Shown here in pieces: positions 12,429 through 24,869 of a stretch of DNA of 64,000 nt (its first letter is position 1; each line of letters starts with the position of its first letter). The position numbers were made by a program, and so were the translations under genes. The stretch covers positions 187,752 to 251,751 of the forward strand of contig JAAOMT010000446.1 in assembly GCA_016748015.1 (NCBI GenBank), given 5' to 3'. The notes beneath the pieces were generated by a model. The model was not told where the DNA came from. It did no database searches and saw nothing but the letters and a program-made list of their open reading frames with translations. The DNA comes from Geosiphon pyriformis (taxonomy: Eukaryota; Glomeromycota; Glomeromycetes; Archaeosporales; Geosiphonaceae).

Positions 12429-12739
12429 TTTCGTACGGATTCCAAATATGTTCTTTAACTTAATAAAAAATGAGACTTATTTAGAGCTGTACAGGAGTTA
12501 TTAAACCAAATAAAAATCACCTCTTCCGATTCGGTTGCAACTTCCCCATCAAAGTGGGACATCGTGATTTATGTCGCGAGAATTTGGTTTTTTGTGGCAC
12601 TATAAATTTATCGATTCTCGATATTTGAGTGTCAAGTTAAATCAAAGCGTCGAAATGAGTGATCTCCACAAGCCTATTTTAAAAATTCGTGTCTTTTTAT
12701 GTGAACCAAATATTTTTACTTGATGCAGGGCTCGATTAT

Positions 12740-12986
12740 TTAAGACCAAAGTAAATTAAATTCTCTTCCTTCATTTAACAATAAAATAGTGGGTACTGCA
12801 GGCGTTACGGTAATCTTAAAGTCTTTTTGATGATCAGCGAAAGCTATTCTGGCTCTAGGATTGATAATTTTTGGTTTACGCCAAAAATTCTCATCATTTG
12901 TATTAACTGAAAATTTTGACCGGCGCTTTAATCCCTTTATGAATTAAATTATCTCCACGCTTTGCGTTAGAGAACAAAAGCTTCAT
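12740..12986 (-). pseudogene. Unrecognised small gene, probably with a +1 frameshift
   Basis: From an ATG at 12986 a frame opens (MKLLFSNAKRGDNL) that runs to a TAA about 27 codons later. The frame one nucleotide over, overlapping at about 12930, stays open for roughly 60 codons to TAA at 12740-12742 and reads as ordinary protein (ending NEGREFNLLWS). The switch falls in a CpG-rich stretch, and local GC and CpG content are much higher than in the flanks, as in the coding parts nearby. A one-base indel, or a sequencing error, in a gene of about 82 codons explains this best. An intron using the TTTTCAG at about 12920 is an alternative. I do not know the family. Confidence 0.35.
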
Positions 12987-15900
12987 TGACTGTATTCAAA
13001 TAAGGAGAATATATCCTTTAAATTAACTTTAAAAATAGATGCATTGCAATAATAAATCTTCTTATTCTGAAACTTATTTGTGAAAAAACGAATATAAAGT
13101 AAACTTTCATTATTATTAAAAACAATTTAATATAGCTATTATATCTAAATATTTTTCTCTAATTATACTCCTTGGATATATGACTAAATTTAATTGTTGA
13201 TTTAACTGGCTCAATTTGTATTCATGAACAAAAATGATCACAGAAAAATTATCTAGCTCCAATAAATGATCCAAAAAGAGCCCAATTGATCAAAAAAAGT
13301 ACGCATCTTAAAATTGATTTAAGCACAAAAAAATAATGCTATTACATTATTTTGTGGTTCAATAAAAATTCCAACGTTTTGGATACATTTAAAATCCAGG
13401 TTTGGAACATAATTAATTAAAAATTCCAAATTATTGTTGATCTCTTGATAACCAACAGCCAAGAAACCTTCTTGCCTAGATATACGTTGTCACAGCAAAA
13501 GCAATGGTAGAATGGCAACAAAAAGCCAAAAATAAGGATATTATAAATCTTAACACCACAAAGTTTAAGCTTTAAGAAATTTAGATAATGAGGAATGTAA
13601 TTCATGATCTTTTAATAATAATGCTTCTAATAGTAATACTAACAACAAAAATTAAAGCTTAAATAAAGCTTGCATTAATTACAGTTTTGTGATTAAAAAA
13701 GTGTCTTTAATTAAAATGCCAAGAATAATACTTAAAACTAGTAAATAAAATATTTTGCCACTTGTTATTATCTTAGTTCTATTATTTATTAAAATTCTAT
13801 ATTATTTAAATATTAATTATATAGTGGTTAAACAAAAAAAATTGCTTTTGTTAAATAGTATTAAAAACTTAAAAAGAGATTTTCAATAATAAAAAAGATT
13901 ATCAAGACTGAATTTAATAAAATTACTATTATCAAAATGGCAAAAAACAAGAATATTATAATAAATACTAATATAAAATTAGCATGCATTTATGCATTTG
14001 GATTAAAAAGTTATATAAAGAAAATTTCAATTGAAACATTATTTAAAGCTTTAAAAATAACTGTGTTTAACATATAACAAATTAAGTTATGTAAAATACA
14101 ATTAATTGGTCTATAACCAAACTAATTTAGCTGTCAACTAATTATTATTGTGTTATTTTGTTTTAAAAAAAATTTAAATATAATTTTAATTATCATAATT
14201 ATTTATTAGATATATTATTTTAAACTTAATTATTAATCAAATTAATAATTTGATTGTTAAGTTAGTTATTAACTCAATAATTAACTTAATTATTAAATTA
14301 ATTATTAAGTCAATATTTGTTTTTATTAATTATATAAACAAATCTTTCAAAGCTGTAAAAAAAATCTAAGAAAATCGAAATATTTAACTAATTATTTTAA
14401 AAAATGTTTTTAACTTTAAATTAAAGTTAAGTAATCCAGTTTTTTAATTTGTATTATTATTAAATAAATAATTTTAAAATAGTTAATATTTTTTATTAAA
14501 TTCAAAAACACTTATTAAGACACAAAATTATAGCAACTATATTATTTTTACTAATAATAACAAAATATCTTCGTAAAATCCAATAAACTATAAATAATAA
14601 AATTTAAATAAAAAGATTTAATTTGTATAGTTGTTTGTCCAAAAAAATTTTATTATTTGTTTGGGTTTTTTATTTTTTATATATAAGCAAAAAATTATTG
14701 AGTTGTTAAATTAGTTTAAAAATCGATATAAAACTAACTAATAAATTTTTAATTTTTTTTAAAATAATTTCAAAATATTAATATATGTTTGATTAAATTA
14801 AATGCAGTTTGGCAAATTTATTAAACAAATAAATTGGTTAAATTTCTTTGTAATATTTATAAAAACAAATATTATTTAAAATGATACAATAATTAAATCT
14901 ATTAATTAATAAAAAAAATCACATGTAGAAAATATATAATTCAAATTTATGATAGATTTGCTATTGGTATAGATAATAAAAAGACTACATTTTGTTAAAA
15001 CAATTAATAAAAATAAATATTAAGATTAATATAAATTAATTAAGTAAATATTTAATGTTAATATAAAACTACAAAAAATTAAATCTTTGTTTAAAATAAA
15101 TTTCAAAATATGAAAATTTATGTTTTAATTGTATTTATTTTAAATATTAAAACTTTTTATTAAATTTGTAAATTTTTATAAATTTGGTTATAAAAGATAT
15201 ATTATTATAATTTATAATTTTATAAAACTATTAAATAATTTGTTGAATTGTATTAGTGGCTTTTTTTATGTAAACTATATAGCAAAAAAAATTTTAAAAA
15301 TTTTTTAATAATATAAAATTTGTAATTATCATTATATTAATTGGTAATTGTTCTTCTTTTAAAATTTTCAAGTCATTTTATTAAGTTTTAAGATTTTTTT
15401 AATAAAAATAAAGAACTTGTATTTTAATAGTTTAAAGTAATTTCAATACTTTAAAAATTTAATAAAATATCTGGTTTTATAAAAGCCATAATAGATATTA
15501 AAGTTCATAATAAAAAATTTGAATTACTTAAAAAAAGTTTAAAAATAAGAACAATTTAATAGTTGTTTATTTTTTATTTTTAAAAAATTTTAATCAATTA
15601 TTAAACAGTTATTTAATACTAAACTTGTTAATTTAAAACTTTAAATTCTAAAAAAAATTGGTTGAAATAATAATTAATTATTGTAATTATTAGTTAAAAA
15701 AACAAATAATATATGCCAATATAACATATTAATAAATAAGAAAAAAATATTATACTTAAATAATTATTTATAACAATTTATTTTAATAAAAAAACATATA
15801 AAAAAATTATAACTTTATATATAATAAAGTTTACTATAATTTATTTTAAATTTAAAAAAATATTTTTTATATTATTTTAGTTTTTAATAATATAATTCTA

Positions 15901-18379
15901 AACTAAATTAAATTAATATTGTCTGTTTATACTAAATATAACCATTTTAATTATATAGTTTTAGTATATAATTTTAATATAAAAGTTTAAAAACATTTTA
16001 AAAAAAATTATTCAAGTTTACTAAATAATAATTGGCTTATATATACGCTAAAAAACAGATTTTTATTAATTATCTTGTAAAAAAACGTGGTCACAAGTTG
16101 TTACAAATTCAAATTTTAGTTTTATAACCAAATTTTCTATTAAAATTTTTTTTTTGAACGTTAAATTTTTTTTGTCAGATTTAAAATTTTTTAATTTATG
16201 TTTGGTTGAATTGTTTATTAATTTTATAGAACAAATAAGTTAGCAAAAAAATTAAATTTAATTAGATTAATGGTTTTTAGTTTTGTTTTAAATATAAATT
16301 ATTATTAATATTTTTAATCAGAATTTAATAAAAGATATAATAATAGAAAAAAGTTTAAGTGTGTTTATTAATAACAAAATTATTAAGTTTTTAAATTGAA
16401 TTAAATAAAGTAAAAAACGCATAAATAAATTTAATAATTAAGATTATGGATTAGATAAAATACATAAATAATTTTAGTTTATTTTTAAAACTTATTAAAT
16501 TTTTTTATAACTGTAAACATATAGAAAATTGCAATATATAATATTAAAAATATAAATAATTCTATTAAAAAAAATATTATTAAATAACATAGAAATTTTA
16601 GCAATATTATTTAATTATTACAAAAATTAAATTAAAAAACAAATTGTAAAAATTAAATAAAAGTTTTTATTTTAAGCAAAAGTATTGATTATTTTGTATT
16701 AAAAATTGCTTTGATTATTAATAATAATGTTGTTAAGCATGTTTACAAAATTACAAAAATTAAAAGTTGGCTATTTTTAATTATGATAATTAATTTATAC
16801 ACAAAAGCATTTTTTTTAAAAAATAATTATGTTAATAAAAATAAACAATATTATTATTAAGATTATTAATAAATGCTTTTTTATTATTTTAGAATTAATT
16901 TTAACAAAACAATTTAAAAAGCAGTTTATTAATTAAGAAATGCAAAAATTTAAACATAAACAATATATCATTACAGAATTTAGTTTTTAAAAAGCTAAAA
17001 TAATTTAATTTAAAAATATTAAAAAACTTGAATTTTTTTTTGGTTAATAAAAATTTAATTAATATAATTGTTAATTTTGTATTAATAATATTAGTAATTT
17101 TTTTAATATTAATATTTTGGTCATTTTGGTTTTATTATTATAAGTAGTTTATTTAACATTAAACTTTCTACAGCTTAAAAAAAATCAATTAATCAAGATT
17201 TAAGAAATTTATTTTTAATTTTGTATTAGATATTTTAAATAAGTTTGCTAAAATATAATCAATTATTAATCTGAATAGTATTTATAATATTTTATTAAAA
17301 ATATTAATCTATTTAGCAAATAAAAATTTTTTTTAAGTAAATTTAATACTATAATTACCCAAGTATTTTTTAAGTTTTACAATTTAAAATGTTTGATTTT
17401 TAAAATTTTGAAAATTGTCAAGTTAAATAGTGCTTTTTTTTTTAAATATTTACTAAATATCTTAACTATATTAAATTTAAATCAAGTAATAAAATTTAGA
17501 ATTTGTTTATATTAAATAGTTTTAATAAGAATTTTAAACAAATTTTGTTCAATATTATGAAATTGTTCTAATATATTTAAATAAAAATTTTAAGAATTAA
17601 ACTATTATTAAAAAATAAATAAAATTTTTTTTATTAATAAAAATTATATAGCTTGTAGTGTTTTAAAAAAAAATTTAAGAAAATTATTTGTATTATTTTA
17701 CTGTAAAAAATATTATTAATTTGAATTTTAATAAGATTAAATTAAATATTATTGCTATTATTATTATTTAAATATAAAAAAACTTTTATTAATTTTAAAA
17801 AATTAAATTGTTTTTTTGAAATATATATTAAATAATAATTTTATTAAAGTAATTAACAAAATATATTTGTTAATAAAAAAACAGTTGAATTATTAAAAAT
17901 TTTAAATAAATTTTAGAAATATAATTTGAATTTGTTATTAAATTTGCTAAATAATTTTTTAATAAGTATAAAATTTTAAATATTATACTATTTATTAAAA
18001 GTTTAATATAATTCTAAAAAAATGATCTTAAATAAGTAATTTATTTTTTTAAATATTATATATAATTTAGTTATATAAGTTAAAAACTTTAATTAAATAG
18101 AATAAATTAATATAAAAAAACATTAAATTAAAAACCAATTTATTTAAAAATAAATTTAGTTATAACAACCTGTTATATGAACAATTTCGAAAATAGCTTT
18201 AATTAGAATTAAAAATTTTATTAAATTTTAAAAAAATAATACATTATAATAATATGTATAATTTATTTTTATTAAATAAATTAAAGTTGAATCATTAATT
18301 ATATTAGAAATAAATATAATATTTAGTTATTACAAAGTAAAAAATAAACAAATAATTAACTAAATCTTATTTAATTTTG
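12987..18379. other. Extreme AT desert
   Basis: Composition falls progressively from about 13 kb, and from about 13.62 kb on the DNA is almost pure A/T. By eye the line at 17581-17640 has 2 G/C in 60 and the line at 15901-15960 has 8 in 60. Open frames are chance products of low complexity; the 62-codon one at 13417-13605 (minus) is hydrophobic and unconvincing. Imperfect inverted repeats of TTAATTATTAA type occur at about 14220-14330. No gene, LTR boundary or RNA is readable. By analogy with the fossil LTR at 53.2 kb it may be transposon sequence decayed beyond recognition. Confidence 0.6.
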
Positions 18380-20450
18380 ATATTTTGTACTATTGTGTTC
18401 TAAAAGACCACATCTACTAAAAATGTATTTTGTGTGTGATTTTTTTTTCAGTAGCAGACTTATAATGTTTGGTTTTTAAGTGTTTTTTACATTATAATAC
18501 TAATAAATTTTCAATTTGCTCAAGCTTTTTTTCTTTATTGACATCATTAACTTAATTGTTTTTCATAATTTAGTCTTGATTTTAAAGTATAGGCACTATT
18601 TTTTTATGTTAACCAATAAATTGCCTTAACTATATTATTATCTTACTATAATTGTTATGTTTAATAATGAGTTAAACAGTTTGTTATGTAAATTTTTATA
18701 CTTTACTATATTTTTGTTTTCTCTGTACTATAAAACATAAAACATTAATAATAATTAAAAGATTTAGAATTACTATTTCATTGAAAAAATTTTTTGCAGT
18801 CTCTTAATTCATAAAGCAAAAAGCTTTAGTAACTAAATTATTCTTTTTTTTTTTATTAGTATACTATTGTGAAAGTATTATTTGAATGTAAAATCTCATA
18901 ATTTTTGAATATAACATTACTTAAAAATAATAGTGACAAACAATACTATAAGATATACTAGATAAACATAAACAAAAATAAAAAACAAAATCAACAATTT
19001 TAATAAAATATGAATATTTGCTGTTTTCTGATTATAAATCTGTAATTTTTTACACTTTTTTGATGTTTTTTTATTAATTTTAGCAATTATTAATTTTAAT
19101 AAGATTTGTTTTATGTTATACAAATTTTTAATAAAATTACTATTATATTAGAATTGAAATCTTAAATATCAAAATGTTGTTAAATAAATAACTTGAAAAA
19201 ATACACTAGAAAATAAATTCCTTTATCTTAGTATAAGTATTGATATTTAATGATAATTGACTTATAATAAAGTATAAGTATTGTATCATTTCTAAATGTT
19301 TTATGAATAAGATATAAGGTATAAGATATTAAATTATTTATTTGTTGATCTTAAAAAAAAGATTATGGTCAACTAACATAATTTTTATACAAGATAAAAA
19401 TGTTTGATGTAAATACACAAGCTTATGCTTGTTAGTTAAGATAAAAGCTTTTATTAGATAATTTTTAATATTAACATATATTTCAGTAAATTGTAATAAT
19501 TATTATTTATAAAAAATTTTTTTATATAAATTATTATAATATAGAAAAAAATTGTAAACAAAGCTTTTATATTGATTGTAAAGTTTTGCTTTAAAATTTT
19601 TTGGTAAGTTTTTATTAATGTGAAAAATTCAATAAATTTGATAAATTATTTTGTATACTTAAACAACTACTGTATCTGTTGCAAACTTAGCATTGGTAAT
19701 AAATACTAATAGTTCTGTTATTGTTGTTTTTTTTGTGTATTCTAGAATCTATTTATATAATTTGACAGTTTTATCTAATATAAAAGCTTATATAATAAGA
19801 TAGAATCTTGTGCTATTATTACAATAAATAAAAAAAAAGTAATATTTAATAATAATTGATCTTTGTTGTATTGTTATTTAGAATAATATTATGGTACTTT
19901 AACCAAAAAAAAATTTGTGCAAAAGACATTTAAAATATACAGATAAGCTATATTTTTATTAATTTCAAATTCTATGATCTATTTAGGACTATTTGATTTG
20001 TAAATTATAAAAATTGTTAACAAGTAGAATATATTATGCTTTTTGTTGTCATAAACTTTAAATCTTTGTAATGTATTTGTAAGATCACAATCAAGAATAA
20101 ATGCTGTTAAAAATTTTATTTTTAAAAATTTTTTTTGAATAATAATTAATAGATTTGCATATTCTATGAAAAATCAGATCTCCTAAAAAATATTATCTGA
20201 AATTTTTTGATATGTTAAAACATATTTTTTAGTGTTAAAATATAATAGATAATTATGTGTATTGTTAAAAATAGTAAGAGTTATTTTGCATAAGTTTTTG
20301 GTACAGTTAATATTAAAATATTAACTATATCTTTAATATTTTGATTTAATATTCTAATAATTTTAAATATTAATCTTTTTTTGGTTTGTATTGGCTGCCA
20401 AATTTGCATTTAAAAGTGCAATGTTTAATACTACTGTTTGGATGTTATTT
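18380..20450 (-). pseudogene. Possible AT-decayed copia-type retroelement
   Basis: Composition recovers slightly between 18.38 and 20.45 kb, and weak protein-like traces appear on the minus strand. Near 18.42-18.40 kb the reading KYIFSR, then a 2-nt gap, then LLEHN resembles the post-integrase signature of Ty1/copia polyproteins (I-x-S-R-D-V-x-F-x-E). Near 18.63-18.58 kb a stretch reading AIYWLT-KNSAYTL resembles the end of a copia integrase (A-x-Y-L-x-N-x-x-P-x-x-x-L). Upstream (20.4-19.9 kb, minus) several tens of codons are open with only occasional stops. No LTR is visible. The order would fit gag or integrase upstream and RT downstream in the desert, but the signal is thin. Confidence 0.25.
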
Positions 20451-20689
20451 TAATTTTTTTAAATAAATCTAAATCTTTTTTATTTACTATAAATCTTTAT
20501 AATTATATTAATATTTTTTTATATTTTAAAAGCATAACTAATACAAAGATTTATAACTAAATAAATATAAAAAAATTTGATGCTAAATATGACTGAAATT
20601 ATAACTAAAAATTTTATCTCTATTTATATATACTTGGTTACTTAATTAAGATAAGTTTTTATTAACATAATTTTAAAATCTGATTTTAT

Positions 20690-21652
20690 AAACAAATCTG
20701 TTTCTTTGAGGGTTAGGATTACTTCTGCTAGTAAGAAAAATGTGCTGAGTGTTTTAAATTCTGATAAGTTTTTTAATGTTTGTGATAGTTTACTGAAGGT
20801 GTGGTCTGATTGCATTGAGATTTATACAGATGAATTCTTAAAATGTGCTGGTTCTGCTGAAGTGACAAGTGGAGCAGCTGCATACTTTCTGGCTGCAGAT
20901 GCTGATATTAGAATTAGAATGGCTGGGCTTTTGTCTTCTACTTTGACTGAGTTGCAAGCTGTGGGACTGGCATTGGAATGTGTTTCATCTTTGTGCTTAG
21001 TGGTCTTGTACTTGGATAGTCAAGCTGCAATTGATGTCTGTATCTCTGAGGCTTCTGTTACTATGCTCGACTTCCATAACCAATGTTAGATTGAAAGATT
21101 GCATATAGATAATCTCCTTGAAAGTAAAAATATTTCTATTAAGTGTGTGAAAATTAAAGATCATTTAGATGTGTTGGGCAATATTAGGGCTAATGCATTG
21201 GCTAATGAAACAACTTCCTTGTTTTTTTCTATGCTGGTGAGAATTTGGGAGAGGTTTTTGGTCACTAAAAAAACTGCTATATCTGGCAATACTTGTCATT
21301 TTTTTTGAGACTTATACTGGTTGATATGTCATGCCCATTGGGAGGCTAGTCCAGATTTTAATGTAATTTTGGATGTTATGATTAAAAAAATAGATTGGAA
21401 GGCTACTGCAATGATCTGGCACCCTAATTCACACATGCTTTCTGAATTCACCAGTAGAAAGTCAGCCAATTTGTGCACATACTTGATGAAAGTTATATAC
21501 AAATGGCTGCCAATTGTGGTTAGAAAGAGATTGTATAACAAAAGTTATTCTGAAGTATTGTGCTTACTGTGTGGTGAGGTGGAGTTGTCTAATCATGTTT
21601 TTATTTGTTCTGGTAACTCTGGTCTCTGCAGGGACATTTTGGTTAAAGCTGC
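20690..21652 (+). pseudogene. LINE L1, 5'-truncated: RNase H and C-terminal zinc-finger part
   Basis: Plus-strand remains of a non-LTR retrotransposon ORF2, starting abruptly in AT-rich DNA just before its RNase H domain, as 5'-truncated LINE copies do. The RNase H core reads IYTDEFLK (the usual TDG has become TDE), then GAAAYF, TELQAVGLALE and VLYLDSQAAI. Stops interrupt at about 21088 and 21307. After 21320 a further block ends in the motif CLLCGEVELSNHVFIC, a Cys/His finger typical of this LINE group. The element is cut at 21652 by retroelement X and resumes at 41375 after the CTGC target duplication. A possible but weak target duplication of L1 itself is AATTTTAAA at 20669 and 41967. Confidence 0.8.
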
Positions 21653-22635
21653 TGTTACTAATGGTTTTTGGTCTCTTTTTTTAAATGTTGTTAATGTTGA
21701 TTTGTTGTGAATTCATGTTTCCAGAAAGTAGTTAGACCTCCAGTAACTGAATTTATCTTCAAATTATCTTCTATAATTTAAACTTGCTGGGCTTATAAGT
21801 GGAATAGCCAATTTTGTGCCAGTTGCTTTATGTAGTTATATTGTAGTAAACGTTAACTCTTTTCTAGGAATTGCTCATCTGGAAGCTCACTAAAAATATG
21901 TAGTTACTTTGCTGTGAAAGTCAACTCTTCTACAGGAATCTCGTCTGTAGGCTACCCTAATGATTGTAATAAGAAAAAAAAAGAAAAATAAAAGAAATAT
22001 AAAAGAAATAGGATTTTATCAAGAGAAACGTTTTTCTATTCAGGCCTGGAGTCACTAACAGTTTACTGAAATTGGTAGCTAATTAATTTCGAAATGTTAG
22101 TTGGGTTTTTGGAGGTTTTTCCAAGTACAATAATTAAAGAATTTGGTTTTTCGAATTATTTGATATTTATTTCTTTTTGTGTATATAGGAATAGTTTTAA
22201 GAGATAAATCTAAAGTAAGATATATTTTCTTGAAGAGAAATGCTCTTCTTTTATATAACTTGTTATAACACTATTCTATGAACTTGAACTTTGCTATTTT
22301 CTACAATTTCGCTGAACTAAAGATACATTTCGGTGAACTACAAGTTATTTCTGTGAATTATTAGATATTTCGGTGAACTATCAATTATTTTGGCGAATTT
22401 CTACAAATTTTGGCAAACTTTTGAATGTTACATAGTTCGGAGTATTGCATGATTTGATTATCGCAATTAGGTTACATTTGTGTTGTGTACAAATTGGGTT
22501 ATTAATTAAATGATAATTTCGGACATTTTGCTAATGTAATAAGTGATAATTTGAAACAATAATATATGCTAATTAATGATAGGATTTATAAGATAATTTC
22601 ATGCTAAATAATATCTCTAATTTTGTCTGGTAATA
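21653..22635 (-). repeat. 3' LTR of X
   Basis: 983 bp. On the plus strand it begins TGTTACTAATGG and ends GGTAATA, where the family end is GGTAACA, so one C-to-T change hit the terminus. It contains the CpG-rich TTCGGCGAA-like repeat cluster at about 22303-22430 and the family's conserved block around ACTTATAAGTGGAAT. It pairs with 40402-41374. Confidence 0.92.
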
Positions 22636-23323
22636 TAACCTCCTCTTTAAGACTGAGCTCCATCAAAGTCCAAGTACTGTCTGTAATTTTCAGATAATAA
22701 TCCAAAATTATTGAAGAAATTTGGTCTGAAAATTGTTGAAATTTCAGTTTTGTGAGCTTTCCAATGTATTGAATCTTTAAAGACTGTAAAATTGGGTTTT
22801 GTAGGACATTTTCACAGGTGTAGAATAGATCATAAAGTCTAAGAGCAGCTCTGAGCTTGTAGCGACTGTTTATTGGTCTAGCTGTTGTCTTGAATTCATT
22901 GTGGAGTTGTTTCTGAATAGCTTCTTTTGTGAAGTTTGCTGTTGTAAGTTCCAGTTTCTGTTCGTAGAGTGTTTTTCCAATGTGGAAATATTTATAGATT
23001 AGAGGATATTCAGTGTTTTTCTCATTGAAACACAGTTGAAATCTTTGTTGAATTGTAGCATTTGGTGGAATACTAATCAGAGTGAGCATTAGGTTTTCTC
23101 TTAAAGCAAGCTTTAAAAGTTTTGGCAGGTGAATTCCAGAATAATTTCTTGTGTTTTTCTTATATGAGTGATATTTTCGTAAATTTGGGGCTAAATTTGT
23201 AACTACTTTTGTTTGGGTATAATTAATGTGGTTTCCAGTAACAGTAATGGATAATTCGGGTATTGTTTTTAAAGCTAACATTAGTTTTTGGGATAATTGT
23301 TGAATGTTTTGAGGAATAGTCAT
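22604..23323 (-). CDS. Retroelement ORF3 of X (after integrase), unknown function
   Basis: A 239-aa open frame from an ATG, without a single stop, in an element whose gag and pol are heavily interrupted. It starts MTIPQNIQQLSQKLML, is rich in Leu, Lys and Gln, is probably mostly helical, and has no signal peptide or membrane helix, so it is not an envelope protein. Its last codons (KEEV region) coincide with the polypurine tract and the final ten or so are in the LTR. The B copy has exactly the same length (28126-28845). Element D has a diverged relative (57493-58057) with the same start pattern IPENINNI and ITVNSSKI against ITVTGNHI. I recognise no domain. It might be a nucleocapsid-like or integration-accessory protein, which is speculation. 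Confidence 0.7.
   Translation of the reverse strand: MTIPQNIQQLSQKLMLALKTIPELSITVTGNHINYTQTKVVTNLAPNLRKYHSYKKNTRNYSGIHLPKLLKLALRENLMLTLISIPPNATIQQRFQLCFNEKNTEYPLIYKYFHIGKTLYEQKLELTTANFTKEAIQKQLHNEFKTTARPINSRYKLRAALRLYDLFYTCENVLQNPILQSLKIQYIGKLTKLKFQQFSDQISSIILDYYLKITDSTWTLMELSLKEEVILPDKIRDII
22636..22651 (-). other. Polypurine tract of X
   Basis: Directly before the 3' LTR the coding strand reads AAAGAGGAGGTTA, the primer site for plus-strand DNA synthesis. It lies inside the end of ORF3. Confidence 0.75.
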
Positions 23324-23431
23324 TATAAGAGATTTAAAATAAAAGAAAATTATTTTTGGTGTATGGGTTTTTATGTTATTTTTGTTTTGATTGTTTCTAA
23401 ATTATAAGGGAATAACTAGTAAAATTAATTA

Positions 23432-24822
23432 AGTGTTCAGATTGGAAGATTGTTCAATGACAACTATTGGTTCTAAGTTTCAGGAAATATCTTCGAAATT
23501 GACTAAAAGGGAATGTATATCAATTTGTGGAATTAATAGTTCAGAATTGTTTCTGGAATGATAGTGTTTCAAACAATCTCCATGTGCAACTTTTGCTAGG
23601 ATTTTGTCATCAAATCTTAGCTTGTATGATCCGTTGCTTAGAACTTCATGGATAAAGAATGGTCCATTCCATTTATTTTCAAATTTTCCACTCCATTGTT
23701 TTTTAGCTTTAGTTCTATGTAAGAGAACTTTGTTTCTGATTTTAAATTCATTGGTGACTGAAGGCAATTTGTTATCATGCCATTCTTTTTGTCAAGCTTG
23801 GGAGTGTTCAATATGGATGGCTGCTATTCGTTGTTTTTCTTTCAATGTGCTTAGCAAAGTGTAGGCTCTTTACTGAAGCATTTCTTGGAAATTGTTTTCA
23901 TTAATTGGTTGTGTTGGGTATGTTTCCACTGTGAAACTAATTGGTAATGTTGCTGTCCTTCCATAAGTTAAATCAAATAGTATGTGTTTTGTGGTATCTT
24001 GTTTTAGTGTTCTGTATGCTAGCAACACTAATGAAATAAAGATATCCCACTCTTGCTTAAAATTGGTTGAGACTTTGGCTAATAACTCACACAATGTTCT
24101 GTTAAAATGTTCTACAAGTCCATTTGTTTGTGGATGGTAGGGCGAAGACAGAGGTCTTTTGACATTGAATTGTTCCCAAATTTTTTGTATCAGGTTGTTC
24201 ACAAAGTGTGTTCCCTGATCAGATAAAAGTTCAATTGGACATCTATGTCTACAAATGATGTTTTTATAGATGAAATTTGCTATTGATTTTGCATCTGCTC
24301 ATTGAATGGCTCTGGCTTTGGGCCATTTAGTAAGATAGTCTAAAGCTACTGCAATATAATGGTTTCCTTGAGTAGTAATAGATAGTGGTTCAACTAAATC
24401 AATACCAACTCAGTCAAAGAGTTGTTCAACTTTGATTGGATTTAATGGTTCAGTAGGGCATGTTCCTTTTCTTCTTTGACAACTATCACAAAATTCAACA
24501 TATTCATGAATGTCTTTCCTCATTCGAGGCCAAAAGTAGTATTCTAGTGTTTTTTGGGTGGTGCTATTTTTTCCGAAGTGTGCTAATGAAGAATCTGAGT
24601 GTATGTTGTATAATATGGTCTCTTTTTTCTGTTTTTGTATTAATCTGAGTGGTTTGTTTGGGTTTTTGAAATTTCGATGATAAATAATGTTATTGTGTAG
24701 AAAATATTGTTTGGCTTATTGTTGTAGTCAATGTTTTTCATCTGGAGACCAATCTGTTGGGATTGTTAATGTTTCCAAATATTGTTTAAGATTATTGTAG
24801 TTTTCCAAATTCATTGTTTGTT
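23432..24822 (-). pseudogene. Integrase of X, interrupted
   Basis: Ty3-type integrase with its domains in order. The N-terminal HHCC finger ends EFCDSCQRRK (about 24465-24485). The DDE core has Asp in GIDLV, Asp in LLSDQGTHF and Glu in GLVEHFNRTL. The C-terminal GPF/Y-type module has KVLLHRT and NKWNGPFFIHE near 23650-23700. The catalytic residues themselves survive. The frame is broken by several stops, for example in EQLFD-stop-VGIDL and AIQ-stop-ADA, where B has Arg codons; these fit CGA to TGA changes. No chromodomain is seen after the GPF/Y module. It cannot make full-length integrase. Confidence 0.85.
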
Positions 24823-24869
24823 GGTTGTTTTAATTGGTTAAGTTGAGTGTTGGTTTTTGTGTTTTCTAA

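Noticed and set aside
13417-13605. 62-codon hydrophobic ORF (minus strand)
   Set aside because: It has an ATG, but the translation is low-complexity hydrophobic sequence at the edge of the AT desert, as expected by chance.
1-13620. tRNA or rRNA genes in the host region
   Set aside because: No cloverleaf-compatible sequence with A and B box-like motifs was found by eye. A covariance-model search would be needed to exclude one.
13620-20690. Integrated or misassembled mitochondrial DNA
   Set aside because: The composition would fit, but I find no rRNA, tRNA or conserved mitochondrial protein reading on either strand, and similar deserts border nuclear TEs at 42.6 and 52.4 kb.
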